From assembly GCA_043783155.1 (NCBI GenBank), contig JAYVZS010000052.1, positions 1-14,230 on the forward strand: a DNA stretch of 14,230 nt, read 5' to 3'. The position numbers were made by a program, and so were the translations under genes. The notes beneath the pieces were generated by a model. It ran no database searches, was not told the DNA's origin, and saw only the letters and a list, made by a program, of their open reading frames with translations. The stretch comes from JAPLDA01 sp043783155 (lineage in GTDB: Bacteria > Bacteroidota > Bacteroidia > AKYH767-A > 2013-40CM-41-45). Positions 8,357-14,230 of this stretch are shown in pieces (the stretch's first letter is position 1; each line of letters starts with the position of its first letter).

Positions 8357-8940
8357 TGTAAAATTGTATTACGAATCATTGGTTTTTCTTTCCATTCATT
8401 TTCCAAAAGTTCCCTTAGTTTCTTCTTAGCCCTGTGCAAATGAGTCTTTGAAGTTCCGGCCGATATGTGAAGCATTTCCGCAATCTCATCGTGCCTGTAA
8501 CCATCCACCACAAAGAGGTTGAACACTGCTCGATTCATTTCCGGCAATTGCTTTATAGCATCCTGTATTTCCTCAAGCTGCTCCGAATCAAAAGCCGCAG
8601 AATGCGTAACGGGATGCAAGTCTTCCGCCTCATTAAGTTCCCTGTAGTCAAGGCTTTCACGGTATCTTTTATTTCTTCTGAATTCATCAACAATGTGGTT
8701 GATGGCAATTCTCCTCACCCAAAGTTCGAACGGGATGTTCTCACTCTTTTTTAAATAAGCCGAAATATTTTTAATGATCTTTACAAAGACATGGTTCAAC
8801 GCCGCTTCCATGTCTTCCCGGTTTATATAATATTTCCTCGCAACAGACAAGAGGAAGGAAAAGCACAATGAATACAATTCATAATGCGCTTTCCTGTCAT
8901 CCCTGCGACAGCGTTCCAAAAGATCAACCGGTGGTATCAT
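8353..8940 (-). CDS. ECF-type RNA polymerase sigma factor (sigma-70 family)
   Basis: 195 residues from the chosen start. Region 2 covers about residues 15-95: A-H-Y-E-L-Y, then VFVKIIKNI, then FELWVRRIAINHIVDEFRRN, which holds the -10 recognition and melting helix. A charged linker with LDYRELNEAEDL follows. Region 4 covers about residues 122-180: DAIKQLPEMNRAVFNLF, then GYRHDEIAEMLHISAGTSKTHLHRAKKKLRELL, a helix-turn-helix for -35 binding. Length and layout are normal for ECF sigma factors. An in-frame ATG 36 bp upstream (8976) lies inside a hairpin terminator, so the ATG at 8940 (M-I-P-P-V-D) is preferred; family members usually begin just before this helix. It probably directs RNA polymerase to envelope or surface genes, perhaps including its own operon. 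Its targets cannot be read here. The next gene, coupled through ATGA, probably controls it. Confidence 0.9.
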   Translation of the reverse strand: MIPPVDLLERCRRDDRKAHYELYSLCFSFLLSVARKYYINREDMEAALNHVFVKIIKNISAYLKKSENIPFELWVRRIAINHIVDEFRRNKRYRESLDYRELNEAEDLHPVTHSAAFDSEQLEEIQDAIKQLPEMNRAVFNLFVVDGYRHDEIAEMLHISAGTSKTHLHRAKKKLRELLENEWKEKPMIRNTILQ

Positions 8941-8943
8941 GAT

Positions 8944-8978
8944 GAAAAAAGATAGGATGAGAGAAAATTCTCCCATCC
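8944..8978 (-). terminator. Rho-independent terminator after the PKD gene, directly before the sigma start
   Basis: On the - strand, arm ggatgggagaa (8978-8968) pairs with ttctctcatcc (8965-8955) with one internal mismatch and a 2-nt apex; in practice the closing pairs open to a slightly larger loop. TATCTTTTTT (8954-8945) follows. It begins 26 bp after the PKD gene stop and its U-tract ends 4 bp before the sigma ATG at 8940. It may be a simple terminator or, if the genes are cotranscribed, an attenuator limiting sigma expression. Confidence 0.72.
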
Positions 8979-9003
8979 GGATTTCTGACTGAAACTTTAT
9001 AAA

Positions 9004-10869
9004 CTATTCTTTAATTATCTTCTGATAACTCCTGAACCCTTGCGCATCGCTTACTTCAATAATATATGCGCCTTGTTTCCAGTTTCCTGTGTTCAGTTTA
9101 TTTTCAGTTTTTGTAAAGGTTCCGTTCGTCACTTCCGTTCCATCAACAGCATATACTTTATATACTACAACACCTTTCACGTCCGATGTCAGGGATACCG
9201 TTAATGAAGACGTAACAGGGTTCGGGTAAACGGAGAATAATTTCTTAACGGAAATTTCCTGTACACCGATCAGCATCGCCGGAGACATCACATTTACCGT
9301 GAAACCGTTTGTTGATCTGAATACATTTCCGGAAGAATCAACATTCAGTGTATCGCAATACATATCAGAGCAAGTGCTGTTACTAATGTTCAGGCATAAG
9401 TTATAAGAACCAATGGCATTATAATAATGTGACGGATAGGCCTGGGATGAAGTTGTAGCATCACCAAAATCCCAATTGAAATTCAGGTTTGTACCGCTGG
9501 ATAAATTAACAACTGTAAATTGGAAAGGAGCTATCTGAAGAATTACAAAACTTGCGTGACAGGTAGTTCCGGGATTATTAATGGTTGTATCTACAGTAAG
9601 AGGTAAGCAATACGTGCTGGTACATCCGTTGTTGGCAATAGTAAGACAAACATTGTAAGTGCCTGGTGTATTATAAGCATGTGAAGTAAACCTGGAATTG
9701 GATGAAGTTGAATCACCAAAATCCCATGTATATGTTGCCGTTGATGAATTTACATTCGAAAGATCGATGAAGTAACTGGTAAGTCCGACGTTGGCAGCCA
9801 TGAAATAAGACTGGCATCCCGGAGGAGTATTTATGTTTACTGTCACGTAAGAGCAACTTGTACAAACAATTGCACCAAAAGCGTATTCGTCCATACAAAC
9901 AAGGTAGGTTCCCGATGCGGAGTAAGTGTGGGTTATAGTGTCACCCTGTTGACCAGAAGTTCCATCTCCAAAATTCCAACTGAAACCTGTAGCAGGAGGA
10001 GGTGAAGAGTGGTAGCCGGTGAATGAAATTGTGTTCGGGTTGGCGGAATCAGGTGCGTAGCTAAATGAACAGTTTCCAAATACGCCTCCCGGACTTACAG
10101 TTGCTGTATATGTGCAAGGTGTTCCATTGGTATCAACAGAAGTCATGGTTACGATAAATGGTCCTGTGGAATTGTATGTATGTGTAACATATAAACCGGT
10201 TCCGGCTGTTGAGTTGTCTCCGAAATCCCAGGAAACAGTGCTACCCGAAGTCACATTCGCGTGGAAAGAGAATAGAAACCCGTTTAATGAATCGCGAATA
10301 GCAGTGAAATCACAACTGGCTACACTGGTAACAGTCGGGTAAACTACATGGTAAGAAGTACAAAGGACATTACCATTTGTGTCCACCTGATTCATTACTA
10401 CCGTATAAACTCCATTTGCTGTATAGGTATGTGATATCTGCGAACCTGTCCCTGTTCCTCCATCACCAAAATTCCAGTTTACATAGGTGCCCGCACTTAC
10501 CTGGGCGCTAAAATTAAATAGACCGGAAGCCGGAGGAACCTGGAAGGCACTAAAACTACATGAACCTGAAGAAAGAGAAATCGAATCACAGAATTGGCAA
10601 ATCTGCGTCTGGTTCGAATCAGTAAGGGTAAGACATACCCTCACAAAACCGGAAGCTGAGTTGTACGAATGCACTGGTGTGCTATCGCTTGAATAGGTAC
10701 CATCACCGAAATCCCACTGAAAATAATATGGAGGTGAAGAAAGAGGAGAAGTCGGTGTAAACGAGACGACGCCAAGAGCGCCCGCAGGCGAATGCGTAAA
10801 ACCGCACATTTGTCCTTTAGCGAAAACAGCAAAGAGTAAAAACAATGGTAGTAAAATTTTCTTTTTCAT
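9004..10869 (-). CDS. Secreted six-PKD-domain protein with T9SS type A sorting domain
   Basis: 621 residues from the ATG at 10869 (MKKKILLPLF...). This start opens a clean signal peptide, ending near AKGQ at residue 20; an in-frame ATG at 10902 would add 11 residues ahead of the Lys-rich start and is rejected. Six PKD beta-sandwich domains follow at about 29-99, 103-178, 186-259, 267-345, 352-427 and 437-510. Each has the W(D/N)FGD hallmark (residues 52, 132, 214, 298, 382 and 466) and an HxY strand later. Most have two or more Cys, probably disulfides. Residues 541-621 are the sorting domain: FSVYPNPV, VYAVDGTEV, W-K-Q-G-A-Y-I-I-E-V and a basic end. PKD domains usually serve in protein-protein or carbohydrate contact; no enzyme domain is present, so a structural or adhesive surface role is inferred. 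It is divergent from the hydroxylase gene. Confidence 0.92.
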   Translation of the reverse strand: MKKKILLPLFLLFAVFAKGQMCGFTHSPAGALGVVSFTPTSPLSSPPYYFQWDFGDGTYSSDSTPVHSYNSASGFVRVCLTLTDSNQTQICQFCDSISLSSGSCSFSAFQVPPASGLFNFSAQVSAGTYVNWNFGDGGTGTGSQISHTYTANGVYTVVMNQVDTNGNVLCTSYHVVYPTVTSVASCDFTAIRDSLNGFLFSFHANVTSGSTVSWDFGDNSTAGTGLYVTHTYNSTGPFIVTMTSVDTNGTPCTYTATVSPGGVFGNCSFSYAPDSANPNTISFTGYHSSPPPATGFSWNFGDGTSGQQGDTITHTYSASGTYLVCMDEYAFGAIVCTSCSYVTVNINTPPGCQSYFMAANVGLTSYFIDLSNVNSSTATYTWDFGDSTSSNSRFTSHAYNTPGTYNVCLTIANNGCTSTYCLPLTVDTTINNPGTTCHASFVILQIAPFQFTVVNLSSGTNLNFNWDFGDATTSSQAYPSHYYNAIGSYNLCLNISNSTCSDMYCDTLNVDSSGNVFRSTNGFTVNVMSPAMLIGVQEISVKKLFSVYPNPVTSSLTVSLTSDVKGVVVYKVYAVDGTEVTNGTFTKTENKLNTGNWKQGAYIIEVSDAQGFRSYQKIIKE

Positions 10870-11021
10870 GATGTTTGGTTTAATAGTTACACATGGTAAC
10901 ACGCAGGTGAATTGAAAAAGGTTGACATGAATCCGTTTTTTTCTTCCCCCACAAGGGTGTCCTTGGTGAAAGATAGCAATAAATATTTTTTTGTACTTTT
11001 ACCATGCAAAATTAAAGGGCT
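10870..11021. promoter_or_regulatory. Divergent intergenic region of PKD and hydroxylase genes
   Basis: 152 bp hold the promoters of both divergent genes. For the + gene, TACTTTTA at 10994-11001 fits the Bacteroidota -7 element TAnnTTTG at all but the last base and would place transcription start about 14 bp before the ATG; no TTTG was found at the expected -33 spacing. A small inverted repeat, GTTAC (10886-10890) and GTAAC (10896-10900), lies 17 bp upstream of the PKD ATG and could be an operator or chance. No clear -33/-7 pair was seen for the - gene. Confidence 0.35.
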
Positions 11022-11645
11022 ATGGCAAAGAATTTTGTTTCCAATAAAGATGAGACTGTCAGAATGTTCAAGAGTAGTTTCCTTGAATCTTTCTCCCGGA
11101 TCCATTACACAGTGCCATTATTCATTTTTGTCCCGGTCATTACTTATTTTCTTTATAAAGCAATAGCGGTTTTCAATCTTAGCGGACTGTCGATTGCCGG
11201 TTTCCTCGTGATGGGAATTTGTGTTTGGACGCTTACCGAATACGTCCTTCACCGTTTTGTTTTTCACTGGATGCCGCCTGGTAAAATCGGGGAACGCCTC
11301 CACTTTGTTTTCCACGGTGTTCATCATGATTATCCCAGTGACAGCAAACGCCTGGTAATGGTACCTACTGTGAGTATTCCACTTGCTGCCTTGTTTTATT
11401 TCATGTTTTACTTTCTGCTGGGTGATCAGCATGTCGCGCCGTTCTTTGCAGGATTCCTTGCCGGCTATCTATTTTACGACATTTCACATTACGCCATCCA
11501 TCATTTTAATCTCCGAAGTAAGTTTTGGTTAGAGATGAAGCAGCATCACATGCTCCATCATTACCAGAATATGGATAAAGGATACGGCGTAAGCAGTAAA
11601 TTCTGGGACCTGATTTTCAGAACCACGTTTCCGAAAAAATCCTGA
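11022..11645 (+). CDS. Membrane fatty acid (sphingolipid) hydroxylase, FA2H-like
   Basis: 207 residues of the fatty acid hydroxylase / sterol desaturase family, which uses a di-iron centre held by histidine clusters to hydroxylate an acyl chain. All clusters are present: HRFVFH (H77, H82), HFVFHGVHHDYP (H94, H98, H101, H102), HYAIHH (H156, H160, H161) and HHMLHH (H175, H176, H179, H180). Hydrophobic segments at about 31-50, 55-72, 115-133 and 138-153 make an inner-membrane protein with the His clusters on the cytoplasmic side. The pattern EYVLHRFVFH ... GxHHDYP is that of fatty acid 2-hydroxylases (FA2H/Scs7) rather than sterol desaturases. Length is normal for the bacterial form without a cytochrome b5 domain. 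Many Bacteroidota make 2-hydroxylated sphingolipids, a likely substrate; this is inference. The gene ends 1 bp before the convergent beta-helix gene. Confidence 0.9.
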   Translation: MAKNFVSNKDETVRMFKSSFLESFSRIHYTVPLFIFVPVITYFLYKAIAVFNLSGLSIAGFLVMGICVWTLTEYVLHRFVFHWMPPGKIGERLHFVFHGVHHDYPSDSKRLVMVPTVSIPLAALFYFMFYFLLGDQHVAPFFAGFLAGYLFYDISHYAIHHFNLRSKFWLEMKQHHMLHHYQNMDKGYGVSSKFWDLIFRTTFPKKS

Positions 11646-11646
11646 T

Positions 11647-13437
11647 TCAGTTCAGCACAATTTTTCTTGTATCAACTATCTTTCCTGTCTGAACAGAAAG
11701 GAAATAAATTCCGTGGCTTAAGTTTCCGGAAAGATTCAACACAATATTTTTTGAATTTCCGGTTGAAAATTTTTTTTCAATTTGTTTTCTTCCCAACAAA
11801 TCAGTGAGCAGAATGCGGACATCAGCTCCTGAAGGATGGTGGATTTCAATATTCAAATAATCATGAGATGGATTTGGAAAAACTGAAACATCATCAGATG
11901 AAAATTCATCGGGTTGAATTCCCATGATACGTGATTCGCTGCATGTTGTAAAATTTGCACCCGATAAATACCGGTTCCTCGCAGGATTCGAACCGCTTCC
12001 AAATACATTCGGTTCACCGATAGAAGGAAAAGAACCGGCATTCCAAAAACCCGGAACAGATGAAAGATAATAAGATGAATCCGTTAAGCTGGTAGTTCCT
12101 CCGGGTGTTGTGGTTCCTCTCACATTATTTCCATATTCAAAGTGACCGTTGCCATAAAGAGTATAATTACCCATCAGGAATCCCATGTTGGTTATTTCAT
12201 TGCCGACAAAATTTTCTGAATCAGAGTTTACCGTTCCTGACGTCATAAAAATTCCAAACAGTTCTGCACGATTCCGGAAGAAAGTATTGAATGGCCCGGA
12301 TGGCCCCCAGGTCTGATCAAGCTGAATATTCTGAACAATGTTTCCTTCAAATAAATTAGCAAAAGAAAAATGTCCATGCATCGATATATCGGCACCAAGA
12401 TTCGCAATCGGTTCCGACCTGTTCGGATCGATTGAATAATTATAAGCTATCACATTTCCGTTTGCTCCGCATTGCAAAGAAAAAGAATGGCGAAGATGAC
12501 GCATGATGTTATTCTCGAGTTTGCATTCACCTGAATGCTTATTGAGCGCTATGCCGTATCCATGCGTTGACGTTCCGTCATAAGCTAAAGCATGATGAAC
12601 ATAACTTCCGGTTATTTCGATGTGGGAAGATGCGTCGAGCTCAATGTGGCTGCCAATGCTGAGGCTGCTTTCAATACCGCGAACCCAGCAGTTTACAGCA
12701 TGATCAAAATAAATATTAACACAAAAGCCGGAACTAACGCTGTCTCTTCGGTACATGTTTAAACATTCCAGTCCGACTTCTTTAGCAGGAATAAATTTTC
12801 TCACCTGTATATTCAAAGCAGTATCATATTTAATGCGCAGCGGCTCACTGAAAAAGAGGGTATCACCAGAAACAGAATTAACAGGAATGATTTGCCCTAC
12901 GGAATTAGCCGCCCATGATATCGGCTGTGTATCCCATGTTCCGTTGTCTTCCTGGAGTTCTATATAATCACCGGAAACAAAACCGACAGTATCCGAAACT
13001 ACAAGGGATGTACTTCCTTTATTAATCCCCGAAATAACATTCGTAAATGCAAAATTCGTTGATCCAGAAATGTTGATGCAGTTTCCGACCGCACCGCCAA
13101 AATCAAAAACGAGATGCGTGGAATCGGAAGAAGCTCCTCGAAGAATGATACTGTCAGGTAAATTGAGTGTTGACTGAATCAGAAAATTTCCAGGAGGGAA
13201 ATAAATGACACCACGATTTCCATTCAATGAGCTAATCGCGTTCGAGATAAAAACAGCATTGTCTGTTACTCCGTCTCCCACTCCACCGAATGAAGTAATA
13301 TCAGTGACAACAATAGAATCCGGAATGGTACCCGGATAGCCGGCATGACTCCAGTCAACAATTCTTGAAGAAGAAATATGTTGAGCACTTAATCCCGAAT
13401 AGACTAATACAAAAAGAAACAGTATCCATTTTTTCAT
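11647..13437 (-). CDS. Secreted right-handed beta-helix (pectate-lyase-fold) protein with T9SS sorting domain
   Basis: 596 residues. Residues 1-19 are a signal peptide (MKKWILFLFVLVYSGLSAQ). Residues 45-100 match the start of the Pectate_lyase_3 / glycan-acting beta-helix family: DITSFGGVGDGVTDNAVF, then a GVIYFPPGNFLI turn and an IILRG coil. Residues 245-440 carry the later coils with repeated asparagine and His ladders (SHIELDASSHIEITGS, NGNVIAYNYS, NLFEGNIVQN, NFVGNEITNMGFL). Residues 515-596 are a type A sorting domain (VSVFPNPSHDYLNI ... SHGIYFLSV ... KIVLN). The fold is shared by pectate lyases, polygalacturonases, epimerases and phage tailspikes. The catalytic residues could not be assigned from sequence, so substrate and even enzymatic activity are open. 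A polysaccharide-binding or -cleaving role at the cell surface is the best guess. No carbohydrate utilisation genes (SusC/D) lie next to it. Confidence 0.88.
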   Translation of the reverse strand: MKKWILFLFVLVYSGLSAQHISSSRIVDWSHAGYPGTIPDSIVVTDITSFGGVGDGVTDNAVFISNAISSLNGNRGVIYFPPGNFLIQSTLNLPDSIILRGASSDSTHLVFDFGGAVGNCINISGSTNFAFTNVISGINKGSTSLVVSDTVGFVSGDYIELQEDNGTWDTQPISWAANSVGQIIPVNSVSGDTLFFSEPLRIKYDTALNIQVRKFIPAKEVGLECLNMYRRDSVSSGFCVNIYFDHAVNCWVRGIESSLSIGSHIELDASSHIEITGSYVHHALAYDGTSTHGYGIALNKHSGECKLENNIMRHLRHSFSLQCGANGNVIAYNYSIDPNRSEPIANLGADISMHGHFSFANLFEGNIVQNIQLDQTWGPSGPFNTFFRNRAELFGIFMTSGTVNSDSENFVGNEITNMGFLMGNYTLYGNGHFEYGNNVRGTTTPGGTTSLTDSSYYLSSVPGFWNAGSFPSIGEPNVFGSGSNPARNRYLSGANFTTCSESRIMGIQPDEFSSDDVSVFPNPSHDYLNIEIHHPSGADVRILLTDLLGRKQIEKKFSTGNSKNIVLNLSGNLSHGIYFLSVQTGKIVDTRKIVLN

Positions 13438-13518
13438 ACCCTCTGTTTTATAAGGTGTAAGATATAAAAAACGTCCCTAAAATTAGCGTAGCGTTTTGAA
13501 AATAATGAACAGATAGTT

Positions 13519-13557
13519 TTATTTTTTCTCTTCAGGTTTTGCAGGAATATTCAGTTT
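13519..13557 (-). other. Out-of-frame KPEE tail after the TonB-domain gene
   Basis: If reading slips back one base at the last codons of the gene (CTT CCA AAC TGA), the next frame continues as KLNIPAKPEEKK and stops at TAA (13519-13521). This tail has the Lys/Pro/Glu composition of the in-frame EKPKTEKPKAE segment just before it. It may be the original C-terminus, lost through an indel or a base-calling error, or chance. Confidence 0.35.
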
Positions 13558-14006
13558 GGAAGCTGATCGTCGTTATTTAAGCGGATTGAATAGGTGATCG
13601 GGTTTTCCGCTTTTGGCTTTTCTGTTTTCGGCTTTTCCGTGTACTGAAAATTTAGCTGTTGTGTTTGTTCAGGAAGCGGATTGGTGGTAAGTCGGAAATG
13701 AATATGGGTAGTTTTATGGAACACCACTCTCAACCCCTGATACTTCTTCTTTTCAAATTTCATCATCTTTATCAACCTGACAGCTTCTTCATCGCAGCCA
13801 TAGCCAATGCCATGTTTTATGCGGGCTTCGATTACATCGCCAAATACATCGATATCATATTCTATGGATACAATTCCCTCCACCTTGTTATCCATTGCTT
13901 CCTGCGGATAGCGCATGTTCTGCCTCACAAATTCATCCATCGCATTTTTTCCACCCGGGTAATTGGGCTGACGGATAAAACTTTCGGGCTTACGTTGCTT
14001 TTTCAT
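13551..14006 (-). CDS. Small TonB C-terminal-domain protein without membrane anchor
   Basis: 151 residues from the ATG at 14006. Residues 17-106 match the TonB C-terminal domain as it occurs in Bacteroidota: YPGGKNAMDEFV, then MRYPQEAMDNKVEGIVSIEYDIDVFGDVIE, then DEEAVRLIKMMKF, then a VFHKTTHIHFRL strand. In TonB this domain contacts the TonB box of outer-membrane transporters. Here there is no transmembrane helix, signal peptide or N-terminal proline linker. A charged EKPKTEKPKAE segment instead follows the domain (residues 124-134). It may be a cytoplasmic or otherwise repurposed stand-alone domain, or one broken from a larger gene; the C-terminal frame also looks disturbed. An in-frame ATG at 14060 lies at or before the likely transcription start, so the later start (MKKQRKPES) is used. 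Confidence 0.78.
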   Translation of the reverse strand: MKKQRKPESFIRQPNYPGGKNAMDEFVRQNMRYPQEAMDNKVEGIVSIEYDIDVFGDVIEARIKHGIGYGCDEEAVRLIKMMKFEKKKYQGLRVVFHKTTHIHFRLTTNPLPEQTQQLNFQYTEKPKTEKPKAENPITYSIRLNNDDQLPN

Positions 14007-14049
14007 TTTGTATTGGATAACTTTCCTGTATCGAGTTGCGAATCTTTTA

Positions 14050-14057
14050 CGAATGTA
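14050..14057 (-). promoter_or_regulatory. Possible -7 promoter element of the TonB-domain gene
   Basis: On the - strand TACATTCG (14057-14050) is one base off TAnnTTTG. A TTG lies 16 bp upstream, a little closer than the usual spacing to the -33 element. Transcription would start about 37 bp before the ATG at 14006. The match is weak. Confidence 0.35.
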
Positions 14058-14083
14058 CAAATACCCAATTCTTCAATGCATCA

Positions 14084-14113
14084 TAAAAAAAACCTGCCGC
14101 TATGCTGACAGGT
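14084..14113 (-). terminator. Rho-independent terminator for a gene beyond the right edge
   Basis: On the - strand, acctgtc (14113-14107) pairs with ggcaggt (14098-14092), 7 bp with one G-U. The 8-nt loop AGCATAGC can form a further GC/GC pair. A run of eight T (14092-14085) follows. No gene is visible to its right within the window, so its gene must lie beyond 14230, or the hairpin is part of an intergenic repeat. Confidence 0.7.
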
Positions 14114-14230
14114 ATTTAAAGAAATGAAAACAATCACTATTGTCCGGGGAATATTTTTTGTCGCTTTGAATATGCCGTCACCATTGGTTTCTGCCTTATT
14201 GACCTCACCCCAACCCCTCTCCGAGGGAGA
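14114..14230. repeat. Gene-free edge with start of a dispersed palindromic intergenic repeat
   Basis: No gene was found here. The last 30 bases hold cctcaccccaacccctctcc followed by gagggaga, the left arm and apex of a known bacterial intergenic palindrome (CCCCTCTCC ... GGAGAGGGG) often seen at contig edges and gene ends. It is cut by the window. The - strand frame through it is open (SPSERGWGEV...), which is what this repeat typically gives by chance. Confidence 0.6.

Noticed and set aside
8941..8976. Sigma factor start at 8976
   Set aside because: This ATG is in the right place in frame but within a terminator hairpin; the added residues (GEFSLILSFFI) do not fit the family.
10870..10902. 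PKD protein start at 10902
   Set aside because: It would put a non-signal extension before a clean Lys-rich signal peptide start at 10869.
10912..11166. Small + strand frame in the divergent region
   Set aside because: It overlaps the hydroxylase start in another frame and has no recognisable features.
14081..14230. Open - strand frame at the right edge as the end of a gene
   Set aside because: It runs through a known intergenic palindrome and a terminator hairpin, and its translation has no domain-like character.

Overview
The window looks like chromosomal DNA of a Bacteroidota bacterium, probably a free-living or metagenomic lineage near Chitinophagales/Sphingobacteriia; that placement is inference. 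Three predicted secreted proteins end in a type A C-terminal sorting domain of the type IX secretion system (T9SS; a PNP core followed by a G-x-Y beta strand), which is restricted to this phylum. Other signs agree: N-terminal TM plus C-terminal beta-barrel proteins beside ECF sigma factors, a stand-alone TonB C-terminal domain, a bacterial fatty acid hydroxylase, and A/T-rich hairpin terminators. There is no tRNA, rRNA, CRISPR array, transposase or T9SS machinery gene.

Left half (1-6708, + strand): the 3' part of one giant surface adhesin-like gene, open to the left edge. At least 2235 residues are visible. In order they hold an Ig-like domain, seven about 51-residue repeats (block A), five related repeats with an LPW core (block B), one linking Ig-like domain, nineteen 70/71-residue Cys-rich Ig/PKD-like repeats (block C), an Asp/His-rich linker and a T9SS sorting domain. 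The gene ends at a strong bidirectional terminator (6724-6764) shared with the opposing operon.

Middle (6818-8940, - strand): a translationally coupled pair, an ECF sigma factor and a protein with one inner-membrane helix, a long polar linker and a C-terminal outer-membrane beta-barrel-like domain. This is probably a cell-surface signalling or envelope stress unit. Just upstream on the same strand is a secreted six-PKD protein with a T9SS tail (9004-10869). Its terminator covers the apparent first ATG of the sigma gene and so argues for a later sigma start.

Right part: a + strand membrane fatty acid/sphingolipid hydroxylase (11022-11645), divergent from the PKD gene. It is convergent, with a 1-bp gap, to a - strand secreted parallel beta-helix (pectate-lyase-fold) protein with a T9SS tail (11647-13437). 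Further right is a small TonB C-terminal-domain protein without a membrane anchor (13551-14006, - strand), a - strand terminator, and the beginning of a dispersed palindromic intergenic repeat at the right edge.

As a whole the region is about the cell surface: three T9SS-exported proteins, one regulatory sigma/membrane pair and one membrane-lipid enzyme. No metabolic pathway links them. The most unusual signal is in block C, where two pairs of cysteines are gained or lost together across all 19 repeats, which suggests optional, modular disulfide bonds.
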